Source of the DNA: Planctomycetaceae bacterium UBA4732
GTDB taxonomy: Bacteria; Planctomycetota; Planctomycetia; Gemmatales; Gemmataceae
Direction: 5' to 3'
Length of the DNA: 23,286 nucleotides
NCBI GenBank assembly: GCA_002404095.1
Contig: DHJA01000232.1
Location: forward strand, 10,031 to 33,316
Part shown: positions 15,214 to 22,470 of the stretch, piece after piece
Layout of the letters: each line of letters opens with the position of its first letter
How positions within the stretch are numbered: position 1 is the stretch's first letter
Notes under the pieces: generated by a model
What the model was told of the DNA's origin: nothing
The model's database searches: none
What the model saw: the letters and a program-made list of their open reading frames with translations, nothing else
Made by a program: the position numbers and the translations under genes

Positions 15214-17115
15214 ATGGCGACCAACCAGATGAGCGGGTTCATCCAGCACCTACGCAGGGTTCTGCGCGACGGCGCCGGGCTGACCGATGGGCAATTGCTG
15301 GAGGACTACCTTAGCCGCCGTGACGAGGCGGCTATTGCGGCCCTTGTGCGGCGGCATGGGCCGATGGTGTGGGGCGTCTGCCGCCGCGTCCTCCACAATC
15401 ACCACGACGCCGAGGACGCCTTCCAAACCACCTTCCTCGTCCTCGTCCGTAAGGCGGCGTCGATTGCCTCAAGGGAGTTGCTTGCCAACTGGCTCTATGG
15501 GGTGGCTCACCAGACGGCGTTGAAGGCGCGGGCGACCGCCGCCAAGAGGAAGGGGCGAGAAAGCCAGGTGGCGGAAATGCCCGAACCAGCCCCGACCCAA
15601 CAAGACCCGTGGCGCGACCTGCAACCCCTGCTTGACGAAGAGTTGAGCCGCCTGCCTGACAAGTATCGTGGCGTCATTGTCCTATGCGATCTGGAAGGTA
15701 AGACGCGCAAGGAAGCCGCTCGGCAACTCGGCTGTCCCGAAGGGACGGTGGCGGGCCGGTTGGCGAGGGCAAGAATCATGCTGGCGAAGCGGCTCACACG
15801 GCGGGGCGTCGCCTTGTCGGGCGGGGCGTTGGCGGCGGTGCTGTCCCAACAGGCGGCGTCGGCGGGCGTGCCGACCTCGGTGGTGGTCTCAACGATCAAA
15901 GCCGCAAGTCTGCTTGCGGCGGGAAAGGCGGCGGCTACGGGAGCGATCTCGGTCAAGGTCGCCGCCCTTACGGAAGGAGTGATGAAGGCAATGTTGTTCA
16001 CCAAACTCAAGACGGTTATCGCCGTCGTGCTGATCCTTGGCTTCGTGGCGACCGGGGCGACTGTTCTCACCTGCCGGACGGCGGTGGGTCAGGAGGACAA
16101 GCCGGCCCTTGCGGAGAAACCTGTGGCAACGTCAGCGAAACAGGAACCGGAAAAGAAGGAAGAGGAATTCGCCTGGGGCAAGGAAGTGAACGGCCTTCAA
16201 CTTGGCCTCGCCCTTGTGCCTGCCGACAAGATCGCCTATCGCGCCGGGCAGGAAATCAAACTTGAACTCACGGTGCGAAATGTCAGCAGCGCCGCGATAA
16301 CGATCAGCCACGGACGTCTCCAAGAGTACGCGCCAAAGATCACCGATGCGCAAGGGAAAACTGTCTACGTCGCCATGCCGCCTTTGTGGTTGTTTTGGGC
16401 GGTCCCGACCAAACGGATTCTTAAACCAGGCGAAACGGTCACACTGTATAAACCGGAGGTCGCGGTCGAGGAAGTCTTGGAGGGAAAGGCCGACCCGACA
16501 ACCGTAGTCAGCACACCGACGATCCGAGTGCGGCCGGGGAAGTACAATATCGCATTCGGCCGTATGGTGTACAGCCATCCGACGCTTTCGACGGGCACTG
16601 TGGAGTTCGAGGTGAAGGATAAGAACTCTAAGGCAAAGGACGGCGCCCGAACATCCCTTTCGGACGCAATCAAAGCGCTGAACACGAAAGCAGCGCATAA
16701 CCCTATTGGAAAGGATGAGACGCCGATCACCGAACCGGAAGTCATTGCCGCGATTCGGGCGGCAAAGCGGCCGGAAGATTCCGCCGTGACGGACAAGCTG
16801 TTCGACGCCTTCAAGAAGATCGCGGAGACGAAGCAACTGCCGCCTGGGGCGGAACTCGAAGCCGTCGGCGGCGGCTGGGATCCGGGGATGGCGTTCCTTT
16901 ATGACATATGGTGGGTCCGGGTCCAGATGCCGAAGGAAGCGAACGGCACGTATAGCTTCGTCATCAGGGAGCGCTTCATTCGATCTCGGACGCTTCAAGA
17001 AGAAATGGCTCGCCTCGAACCGAAGCCGGGTGAGGAGCAGCCCGTCGATGGCGGTCGCACGCAAGAATACATCGAGGCCCTCAAGGACCGGATTGAGAAG
17101 ATGAAAGCAAAGTGA
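15214..17115 (+). CDS. ECF sigma factor fused to membrane anchor and beta-sandwich-like domain
   Basis: A 633-residue second ECF sigma fusion, starting at ATG 15214 with AAGGAA upstream; the open frame reaches back to 15070 through the palindrome, which is not believable coding. Region 2 contains DAEDAFQTTFLVL (65-77) and NWLYGVAHQTALKA (92-105). Region 4 spans about 138-195 (LPDKYRGVIVLCDLEGKTRK, EAARQLGCPEGTVAGRLARA). A membrane helix lies at 265-287. The extracytoplasmic part starts with a beta-rich domain (327-470: GLALVPADKIAYRAGQEIKL, then ELTVRNVSS) resembling BsuPI/Ig-like sandwiches. A unique C-terminal region with WWVRVQMPKE and a charged helical tail follows. It is a paralogue of the sigma gene at 12158 with a different sensor. 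The signal is unknown. Confidence 0.83.
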   Translation: MATNQMSGFIQHLRRVLRDGAGLTDGQLLEDYLSRRDEAAIAALVRRHGPMVWGVCRRVLHNHHDAEDAFQTTFLVLVRKAASIASRELLANWLYGVAHQTALKARATAAKRKGRESQVAEMPEPAPTQQDPWRDLQPLLDEELSRLPDKYRGVIVLCDLEGKTRKEAARQLGCPEGTVAGRLARARIMLAKRLTRRGVALSGGALAAVLSQQAASAGVPTSVVVSTIKAASLLAAGKAAATGAISVKVAALTEGVMKAMLFTKLKTVIAVVLILGFVATGATVLTCRTAVGQEDKPALAEKPVATSAKQEPEKKEEEFAWGKEVNGLQLGLALVPADKIAYRAGQEIKLELTVRNVSSAAITISHGRLQEYAPKITDAQGKTVYVAMPPLWLFWAVPTKRILKPGETVTLYKPEVAVEEVLEGKADPTTVVSTPTIRVRPGKYNIAFGRMVYSHPTLSTGTVEFEVKDKNSKAKDGARTSLSDAIKALNTKAAHNPIGKDETPITEPEVIAAIRAAKRPEDSAVTDKLFDAFKKIAETKQLPPGAELEAVGGGWDPGMAFLYDIWWVRVQMPKEANGTYSFVIRERFIRSRTLQEEMARLEPKPGEEQPVDGGRTQEYIEALKDRIEKMKAK

Positions 17116-17122
17116 CGAGGTA

Positions 17123-17209
17123 AGCCGGCGCCGATTAGCCGCGACGCGCTAGCAGAGCGCGTGAACTCCCCGCGCTCCGCTAGCGCGTCGCGGCTAACCG
17201 GCGCCGGCT
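17123..17209. repeat. 39-bp-arm palindrome between convergent genes
   Basis: The arms 17123-17161 and 17171-17209 pair across a 9-base loop with only two non-Watson-Crick positions, both able to form G-U pairs in RNA. It fills the whole space between the + strand sigma gene (stop 17115) and the minus-strand DUF362 gene (stop at 17210). It probably acts as a bidirectional transcription barrier. No T-run follows, so it is a REP-like palindrome rather than a classical intrinsic terminator. Confidence 0.9.
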
Positions 17210-18280
17210 CTAATACGTGAACATCCCATACGTTTCCTTGCCCCCTGCCGCCGTCTTCGTCCGCCGCCTCCCCATCAAGTAACGGTGGACGTGGATGTGT
17301 TCCAGCAGCCGGAACTCCGTTTTCACCGCGTCGATGCGTTCGCCGCGCTGCTCGATCTCGTCCTCGTGGATCGGGCCGAGGAAGTACGGCGACGCGGCCA
17401 GATAGGGAATCCACACGGGGTCGATGCCCATCACGCGCGAACAGGTGGCGTCCACGGCCGGCAGGTTGCGGCCCATGACCAACACGCCGGCCGGCTTGGC
17501 TTCGCCGAGGATCGGGCCGTCGCCCTCCATGCCGATGATGCCGTCCACGATGGCGAAATGAGCGTTGACCGTGGCCGCCACGTCGTAAATTGACTGCTGC
17601 AAGCCGACGTGGTGCAACACATTCTTCGGCCAGCCGTAATAGGCGCCCGGCACCACGCCGTAAAGGTTCTTCATGGCCAATGTGACGCCCGCCCAATGAT
17701 GCGTCTTGAGCTTGGCCATCGACACCACCCAATCCGCTTCGCGCACCACGCGCGGCAGCATGAACCGTTTCAGCCGGCTGATCCGGCCGGCGTTCGGAAC
17801 CGCCGTCACTTCCGCATAATTGAGATCGACAAAGGCGGCGCCCGTCTCTTTCAACACATCGACCAGACCCGATTGCTCCAGGAGAATCATGGAATCGCGG
17901 CGATGGCCGGCTCCTTCGCCAATGAGGACGCGGGCCGCTCCGAGTCGTTGGAAGGCGACCACGGCGGCGTACATCACGCGCGGATGCGTGTTGATGCAGG
18001 CGGACTTGACCGAGGAGGTTTCGACTAAATTGGGCTTGAGTAGGATAGTCTTGCCTTCCACTTCCGCGCGCGTCACGCCGAGTTGCGCCATCCCCGACGA
18101 GACGACGGCCGCCAAATCCTGCTCATAGCTATCCGCTTTGGCGATGAAAGTCTGGGTCTGCCACGCCTCGCCGTTGAAGACCCGGTGCAGCCCCATGTCG
18201 GTGATCGCGCCGGACGAGCCGCGCAGGGCGAACCGGGCCATGAGCCGTTTAAGCAGGTCGATAAAGGGGTTCGAGGTCAC
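17210..18280 (-). CDS. DUF362 domain protein
   Basis: A 356-residue DUF362 family protein. Family blocks seen: KTILLKPNLVE (77-87), INTHPRV (96-102), GEGAGHRRDS (121-130), the central KLKTHHWAGVTLAMKNLYG block (about 195-213), and AIVDGIIGMEGDGP. The 4Fe-4S cysteine motifs carried by some DUF362 proteins are not visible. DUF362 proteins have no settled activity. The start at 18280 overlaps the upstream stop by ATGA, so it is translated together with the toroid-fold protein at 18277-19149. The stop is at the edge of the 39-bp palindrome. There is no signal peptide, so it is probably cytoplasmic. Confidence 0.82.
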   Translation of the reverse strand: MTSNPFIDLLKRLMARFALRGSSGAITDMGLHRVFNGEAWQTQTFIAKADSYEQDLAAVVSSGMAQLGVTRAEVEGKTILLKPNLVETSSVKSACINTHPRVMYAAVVAFQRLGAARVLIGEGAGHRRDSMILLEQSGLVDVLKETGAAFVDLNYAEVTAVPNAGRISRLKRFMLPRVVREADWVVSMAKLKTHHWAGVTLAMKNLYGVVPGAYYGWPKNVLHHVGLQQSIYDVAATVNAHFAIVDGIIGMEGDGPILGEAKPAGVLVMGRNLPAVDATCSRVMGIDPVWIPYLAASPYFLGPIHEDEIEQRGERIDAVKTEFRLLEHIHVHRYLMGRRRTKTAAGGKETYGMFTY

Positions 18281-19149
18281 GAAGCCTCCTTGGCATGAAG
18301 GCCGTTTTCACAACGGGCGGCCAGCAAAAGGGCGCCCATCCAGGCGGTGTCATAACTGCCGTAAACCGACTGCCGTTCCAGGCTCTCCATGATCCAAGCG
18401 CCGATGCCCGCGGGGCGGCGACCCCAGGCGCTCAGGGCCAGGACCGACCAGCCCAGCCATAGAGGACCGCGCGTGCCCGACACTTCCGTCTCCAGGTAAT
18501 CCAGACTTTTTTGAACGTCCTTGGCGCTGACGTGGCCGGCCAGGGCGTGCAGAGCCAGGCCGGTACTCTCCATTGAAGGTCTTAATTCGACGCAATAGAC
18601 CTTCGTGTTGCCGTAATTCCAGCCGCCGGATTCGAGTTGACGATTTAGCAGCATCCGCCGCGCCTCCTCCGCGCGGGCGTGCCCCGCTTGGCCGGCGCAT
18701 TCCAGGGCAAGCAAAGCCATCGCCGTCGGCTCGACCCATGAATGGGTTTTCTCGATCCACGGCCAACCGCGGATCGTCGTGTCGTGTTCCACGACGGCGT
18801 CCTTATCCAGACGATAGTGGACGCCGGAGGTGCGCAGAAGGAAATCGACGGCGCGGGTCTGGTTCGAGGCATGAGCGGCGGAGCCGTTCCAGGCCAGAAT
18901 CGCCTCGGACGTGGGCCAAAACGCTTGTGGATAATCCGGGTCGATGGGCACACGGCCGTCCCGCAGTTGGCCCTGCGCCAGCCGGTCGAGGACCGGACCG
19001 GGTTCGGGGATCGCCCCCAAGGCGCGCAGCGCCAACACGGCCCAGGCGGCCGCGTCCGGACGATGACGGCCGCCCGGCTGGCCGGAGAAGCCGCCGCACG
19101 GCGTCCGTCGTTTCAGCAAGTCATCGACGTAAGGTTGCCAATCGTTCAT
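18277..19149 (-). CDS. Prenyltransferase/squalene-oxidase-repeat (alpha-alpha toroid) protein
   Basis: A 290-residue protein built of alpha-alpha toroid repeats like those in terpene cyclases and protein prenyltransferases. Repeat-like signatures are CGGFSGQPGGRHRPDAAAWA near the N-terminus, SWVEPTAMALLALECAG, LESGGWNYGN, STGLALHALAG and GSYDTAWMGALLLAAR. It is much shorter than squalene-hopene cyclases (about 650 residues), and the DxDD catalytic motif is not seen, so cyclase activity is doubtful. A binding or partial-toroid role with the co-translated DUF362 protein is more likely. The start at 19149 has AGGAG only one base upstream, an unusually tight spacing, but no better start was found. 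Confidence 0.75.
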   Translation of the reverse strand: MNDWQPYVDDLLKRRTPCGGFSGQPGGRHRPDAAAWAVLALRALGAIPEPGPVLDRLAQGQLRDGRVPIDPDYPQAFWPTSEAILAWNGSAAHASNQTRAVDFLLRTSGVHYRLDKDAVVEHDTTIRGWPWIEKTHSWVEPTAMALLALECAGQAGHARAEEARRMLLNRQLESGGWNYGNTKVYCVELRPSMESTGLALHALAGHVSAKDVQKSLDYLETEVSGTRGPLWLGWSVLALSAWGRRPAGIGAWIMESLERQSVYGSYDTAWMGALLLAARCENGLHAKEAS

Positions 19150-19278
19150 GCTCCTATGGTCGTCAGGACGGCGGCGAGGGTCAAGGCCATAGGCATCTAT
19201 TCAAGCGGGGGCGCCATGCAACGCCGTCCAGAGGATTGTATGCGGAATGGTCTTAACTAATAACGATGTATGAACATG

Positions 19279-19336
19279 GAAGCCCTCCGTTACACGGGGT
19301 GTTCTTACCAGAGAACGCCAGCGCACGGAGGGCTTC
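19279..19336 (+). promoter_or_regulatory. Leader hairpin masking the transposase ribosome-binding site
   Basis: A 12-bp perfect stem (19279-19290 with 19325-19336) with a short inner pairing (GTTCT/AGAAC). The 3' arm contains GGAGGG (19327-19332), the ribosome-binding site for ATG 19339. Folding would hide it. Similar hairpins limit transposase translation in other IS families. Confidence 0.6.
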
Positions 19337-19338
19337 AC

Positions 19339-20507
19339 ATGGCTCGTCAGCACAGGAAGCGTCCTTCCCAAAGTCGCAAGGGCCGCCGGCAGCGTCGGAC
19401 TCAGGTATCCTCTCGCCACGGCTTGAAAGACGCCATCGGGAAGTTTCTGCCCGGGCAATTCTTTTCACGCTGGCGGGTGGCGGGATTGAAATGGTCGCCG
19501 CTGCGGGTGTTTTGGGTGGCGATCCTGATGGTCTGGAGCGCGGAGCAAACGTTGCAGGCGCGCTTCGAGGAAACGCGGGAGGCAGCACGGTCGCTGTTTC
19601 CCAAGTGGCCGTTAGGCAAGAGTTACACGGGATGGTACGAGGCGCAGTTGAAATGGCTGACGCCGCTGCGGCCGGCCCTGGGCAAACGATTGCGACAGCA
19701 GTTGCGGACGAGAGCCGGTCGGCACTGGCGGCATGAGGGTTGGTGCGCGTTCACTGCGGACGGCGGCCAACGAAAACGAGTTGAAGTGTGCGGGCAAAAA
19801 GAAGACGGGACCGCAATTGTTCGTGACGACGTTGCTACACATGGGCACGGGCATACCCTGGGATTTTCGCATCGGGCCGGGGACGGCGAGCGAACGACGG
19901 CATTTGGAAGAGATGCTGGCGGATTTGCCGCCGCGGTCGTTCCCGCACCTTGTTCTCCCCCAATAGTTCCTTGAACAGCGCCGTTGAGGTGTAAAGAACG
20001 AACCGCCAAGACGCCAAGAGCGCCAAGTAGAAGAGGGCAATTGTATTCTTGGCGCTCTTGGCGTCTTGGCGGTTCGTTCTCTTTTCGAGAGGCAGGCCCC
20101 GTCGGTGTTGATTCAGGAAGCCGATCTGCCGCAAGAGCCGAACGCCCGAGGCGGCGAAGTGCGAACTGACGTGGGCGCTGTTGGGCCTGTGGCTGTTGGG
20201 CCTGATGACGGCGTCGCAAATCTTGGCGCGAGGCGGCGACCCGTTGCGTTGGTCGGCGGCCAAGGCGCGCGACCGCGTGCGGCGGAGCATGCGGCATGCG
20301 TTGACACGACGCTGTCTGGATCGCGGCTTGGGCCGTGATTTAGCCTGGGCAACGAAAGACGGCTACGTTCGACGCGGCAGCAAGAAAGCCCGCGACTGGC
20401 CGCATAAGAAAAAGGAAAAGCCGCCTGGCGACCCGAAACTCCAATCGGCAACGGCGGAACAACTACGAGCCATGCAACGACTTAAAGCGAAACAAGCCGC
20501 CCCGTAG
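19339..20507 (+). pseudogene. IS4-like transposase, frameshifted and internally replaced
   Basis: N-terminal part from ATG 19339: an Arg-rich start (RQHRKRPSQSRKGRRQRR), then KFLPGQFFSRWRV, then WCAFTADG near 19740-19765. The frame then shifts by one, and RTAANENELKCAGKKKTGPQ, LLHMGTGIPWDFRIGPGT and EEMLADLPPRS follow to about 19940. The core with the later catalytic residues (including the YREK-type region) is missing. The C-terminal part resumes near 20112-20130 and reads RTPEAAKCELTWALLGLWLL, GGDPLRWSAAKARDRVRRSM and a Lys-rich tail to TAG 20505-20507. The shift may come from a small deletion between short GCGGACGGC-like repeats. It cannot encode active transposase. Confidence 0.82.
19995..20080. 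repeat. 33-bp perfect inverted repeat inside the IS
   Basis: The arms 19995-20027 and 20048-20080 are perfect inverted copies around a 20-bp AT-richer loop. Each arm contains three spaced GCCAAG words (in CCGCCAAG, ACGCCAAG and GCGCCAAG), giving internal periodicity. It lies within the 170-bp segment that replaced the transposase core. The GCCAAG-rich arm is typical of dispersed planctomycete repeats, from memory; this was not searched. Confidence 0.92.
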
Positions 20508-20617
20508 TTGACGGCGTTGCATGGCGCCCCCGTCCATAGAGTAAACCTGCCGGGGTTGTGTAGAAACGAATGGGTTTATCCAGACGACGCGGGATTATAC
20601 ATCAAAGAGGATCGCCA

Positions 20618-20860
20618 ATGACCACTAGCGTGAATGTGAGGCAAGCCGGATGGTTGACGCTGGTGTTGGGGGCCATCTTGCTTGTGATGGGCGCGGCGGC
20701 GTGGACCGCACCGGTGAGGGCCGACGAGCCGGCGACGGAGTTGACGGCCGAGGAACGCGGAACGCTGCATAAGCAAGCATTGGAGTTACTGACTGATGCA
20801 CAAAGAAGTAAACTCCCACTGTCTGTATTTGCCTTGTTTTCAGGGCTTATCGCCTCGTGA
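20618..20860 (+). CDS. Signal-peptide fragment of the TPR-CHAT gene
   Basis: An 80-residue remaining N-terminus. A hydrophobic stretch (WLTLVLGAILLVMGAAAW, about 12-29) is followed by APVRADEPA, a plausible signal-peptidase site (ends near VRA), so the intact protein was exported. Native sequence continues to LELLTDAQ. The last residues (RSKLPLSVFALFSGLIAS) are read from the inserted element and are not native. A translated product would be a short secreted peptide without function. Confidence 0.6.
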   Translation: MTTSVNVRQAGWLTLVLGAILLVMGAAAWTAPVRADEPATELTAEERGTLHKQALELLTDAQRSKLPLSVFALFSGLIAS

Positions 20861-20875
20861 AAGTTTAGTTCTTTG
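20801..20875. mobile_element. 75-bp AT-rich miniature element in the CHAT gene
   Basis: Terminal 14-bp inverted repeats, 20801-20814 and 20862-20875, match at 13 of 14 positions. The body is visibly AT-richer than the surrounding GC-rich gene. The insertion length needed to restore the TPR frame is 77 or 80 bp (2 modulo 3), consistent with a 75-bp element plus 2-5 bp of target or junction bases. It carries no ORF. This is MITE-like; no parent element is recognised. Confidence 0.65.
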
Positions 20876-22470
20876 CGCAGCTGTCTGTAAACGAGCTGGC
20901 GGCTCAGCTGTATCGGGACGGGAAATACGTCGCCGCGTCTGAGTTGTTTGAAAAATCCCTGGAGAAGTGCCGTCGCCTCTACCCGGCCGACAAGTACCCC
21001 GATGGCCACCCCAACTTGGCCGTGGGCCTCAACAACTTGGGCGTCCTGCTACAGGCGCGGGGCGAGTACGGCCGTGCGGAGCCACTCCTCCGCGACGTTC
21101 TGGAGATGCGCCGCCGCCTCTATCCGACCGGGAAGTACCCCGACGGCCATCCCAACTTGGCCGGGAGCCTCAGCAACCTGGGCGCCCTGCTGCACGACCG
21201 GGGCGAGTACGGCAAGGCGGAGCCGTTCCTCCGTGAAGCCTTGGAAATGAGCAAGCGCCTCTACCCGGCGGAGCAGTACCCTGGCGGCCATCGCTACCTG
21301 GCAAGTAGCCTCAACAACCTAGGCAGCCTGTTGCTGGCGCGGGGCGAGTACGGCAAGGCGGAGCCGTTCTACCGCGCCGCCTTGGACATGCTTAAGAAGC
21401 TCTACCCACCCGACAAGTACCCCGTCGGCCACCCAGAACTGGCTAGGGGCCTCAACAACTTGGGTGGTTCGTTGCTGGCGCGGGGAGAATACGGAAAGGC
21501 AGCTGACGTTCTTGCCGAAGGCGCGTCCATGTACGACCGACTGACCGTCGCTTTTGCCGACGGCGGTGCTGAAGCCGAGGCGCTAAATCTCGCCGCTTCC
21601 CTGCCCGGCGCCCGCAACCTGTTCCTCGCGGCCACCGTCCATGAGGAGAGCGCCAATCCCGCCGAGCAGTACCCCGTCCTATGGCAAAGCAAGTCCGCAC
21701 TTGCCCGCAGCCTCCAGCGCCGTCGCCGCCTGCTCCGCGCCGCCTCGGACGCCGATGAAGCCACACGGCGAAAGGTGCAGACGCTGATCGGCGTGCGACA
21801 GGAACTGGCCCGGCTCGTTCTGGCGCCCGCCCGTCCCGGCGACGCCGACCGTGCCCAACTCGTCCAAGACTTGACCGACAAGAAGGAGCGACTGGAAAAG
21901 GAACTCGCCGCCCTGTTGCCGGCGTCTGACCGCGGCATACTCTCGTACACTGACCTCGCTGATCGACTGCCCGAGCGCGCCGTGTTCATCGACCTTTCCC
22001 GCTACAGAGACTTGGATCCCAAGACGCGGAAGTGGGCCGACGGCCATTACGCCGTCTTCATACTCCGCAAGGGTCAGCCGATACGCCGCGTCGAACTCGC
22101 CGACGCGGCGGCCATCGAGAAAGACTTGGCAGAATGGCGAGACGCTATCGTCAAAAACTTGCGCAGCGACGCCGCCGGCCGACTAAGGAAGGCCGTCTGG
22201 GAACCCATCGCCGCGGCATTGGGCGAGGGCGTCGATACCGTCTACATCTGCCCCGATGGCCCGTTGAGCGCGTTGCCGTGGTCGGCCCTGCCGGGCGACC
22301 GGCCCGGCTCGGTGCTGCTGGAGGACTACGCCTTCGCCGTCGTGCCCGGCGGCCCGTCGCTGCTCGACCAACTGACGGCCCCCGTCCCGACAAGCCGCGG
22401 CCCCGGCGTACTGCTGGCCGTCGGCGGCGTCCGCTACGACCGTGACGACGCCTCTACTGGCAAACCGTGA
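20869..22470 (+). CDS. TPR and linker fragment of the CHAT gene
   Basis: Open frame after the insert. Native sequence begins at 20881 (LSVNELAAQLYRDGKY). No good start codon: TTG 20944 and ATG 21106 are the first candidates, neither with a clear ribosome-binding site. Four 47-residue TPR units lie at 20974-21537, followed by a helical linker. The beginning of the CHAT fold is here (RAVFIDLSRYRDLD, HYAVFILRKGQPIRRVELAD, DTVYICPDGPLSALPWSAL, ending LLAVGGVRYDRDD) before TGA 22468-22470. It lacks the catalytic dyad. Confidence 0.65.
   Translation, partial: FFAQLSVNELAAQLYRDGKYVAASELFEKSLEKCRRLYPADKYPDGHPNLAVGLNNLGVLLQARGEYGRAEPLLRDVLEMRRRLYPTGKYPDGHPNLAGSLSNLGALLHDRGEYGKAEPFLREALEMSKRLYPAEQYPGGHRYLASSLNNLGSLLLARGEYGKAEPFYRAALDMLKKLYPPDKYPVGHPELARGLNNLGGSLLARGEYGKAADVLAEGASMYDRLTVAFADGGAEAEALNLAASLPGARNLFLAATVHEESANPAEQYPVLWQSKSALARSLQRRRRLLRAASDADEATRRKVQTLIGVRQELARLVLAPARPGDADRAQLVQDLTDKKERLEKELAALLPASDRGILSYTDLADRLPERAVFIDLSRYRDLDPKTRKWADGHYAVFILRKGQPIRRVELADAAAIEKDLAEWRDAIVKNLRSDAAGRLRKAVWEPIAAALGEGVDTVYICPDGPLSALPWSALPGDRPGSVLLEDYAFAVVPGGPSLLDQLTAPVPTSRGPGVLLAVGGVRYDRDDASTGKP
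20974..21537 (+). repeat. Four 141-bp tandem TPR repeats
   Basis: Exact 141-bp periodicity, with units starting at 20974, 21115, 21256 and 21397. Each encodes 47 residues with the core [RK]LYP..KYP.GHP.LA..LNNLG, then ARGEYGKAEP, the kinesin-light-chain type of TPR. The DNA is also similar between copies, implying recent amplification or gene conversion. Confidence 0.9.

Larger units (their letters stand above)
19206..20532 (+). mobile_element. IS4-like insertion sequence remnant with 23-bp terminal inverted repeats
   Basis: Perfect 23-bp terminal inverted repeats, 19206-19228 and 20510-20532, bound a 1,327-bp element. Inside are the ends of an IS4-like transposase, with a small frameshifting loss near 19762-19785 and a foreign segment (about 19940-20110) replacing the catalytic core. 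No convincing target-site duplication is visible: the left flank ends TATTCAAG and the right begins TCCATAGA. The element separates the DUF362 operon from the broken CHAT gene. It is dead on its own, but the intact ends could still be mobilised in trans. Confidence 0.88.

Noticed and set aside
19196..20545. Target-site duplication flanking the IS remnant
   Set aside because: The flanks TATTCAAG and TCCATAGA do not share a direct repeat of useful length.
20808..20843. Intron-like GTAAAC ... polypyrimidine CAG inside the CHAT insertion
   Set aside because: It resembles a spliceosomal intron by chance. Bacteria lack that machinery, removal would not clear the remaining inserted bases, and the 14-bp inverted ends explain the segment better.
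22468..22470. TGA read as tryptophan or selenocysteine
   Set aside because: The other genes in the window use TGA as stop, and no selenocysteine-insertion-type hairpin was evident. A nonsense mutation is simpler.
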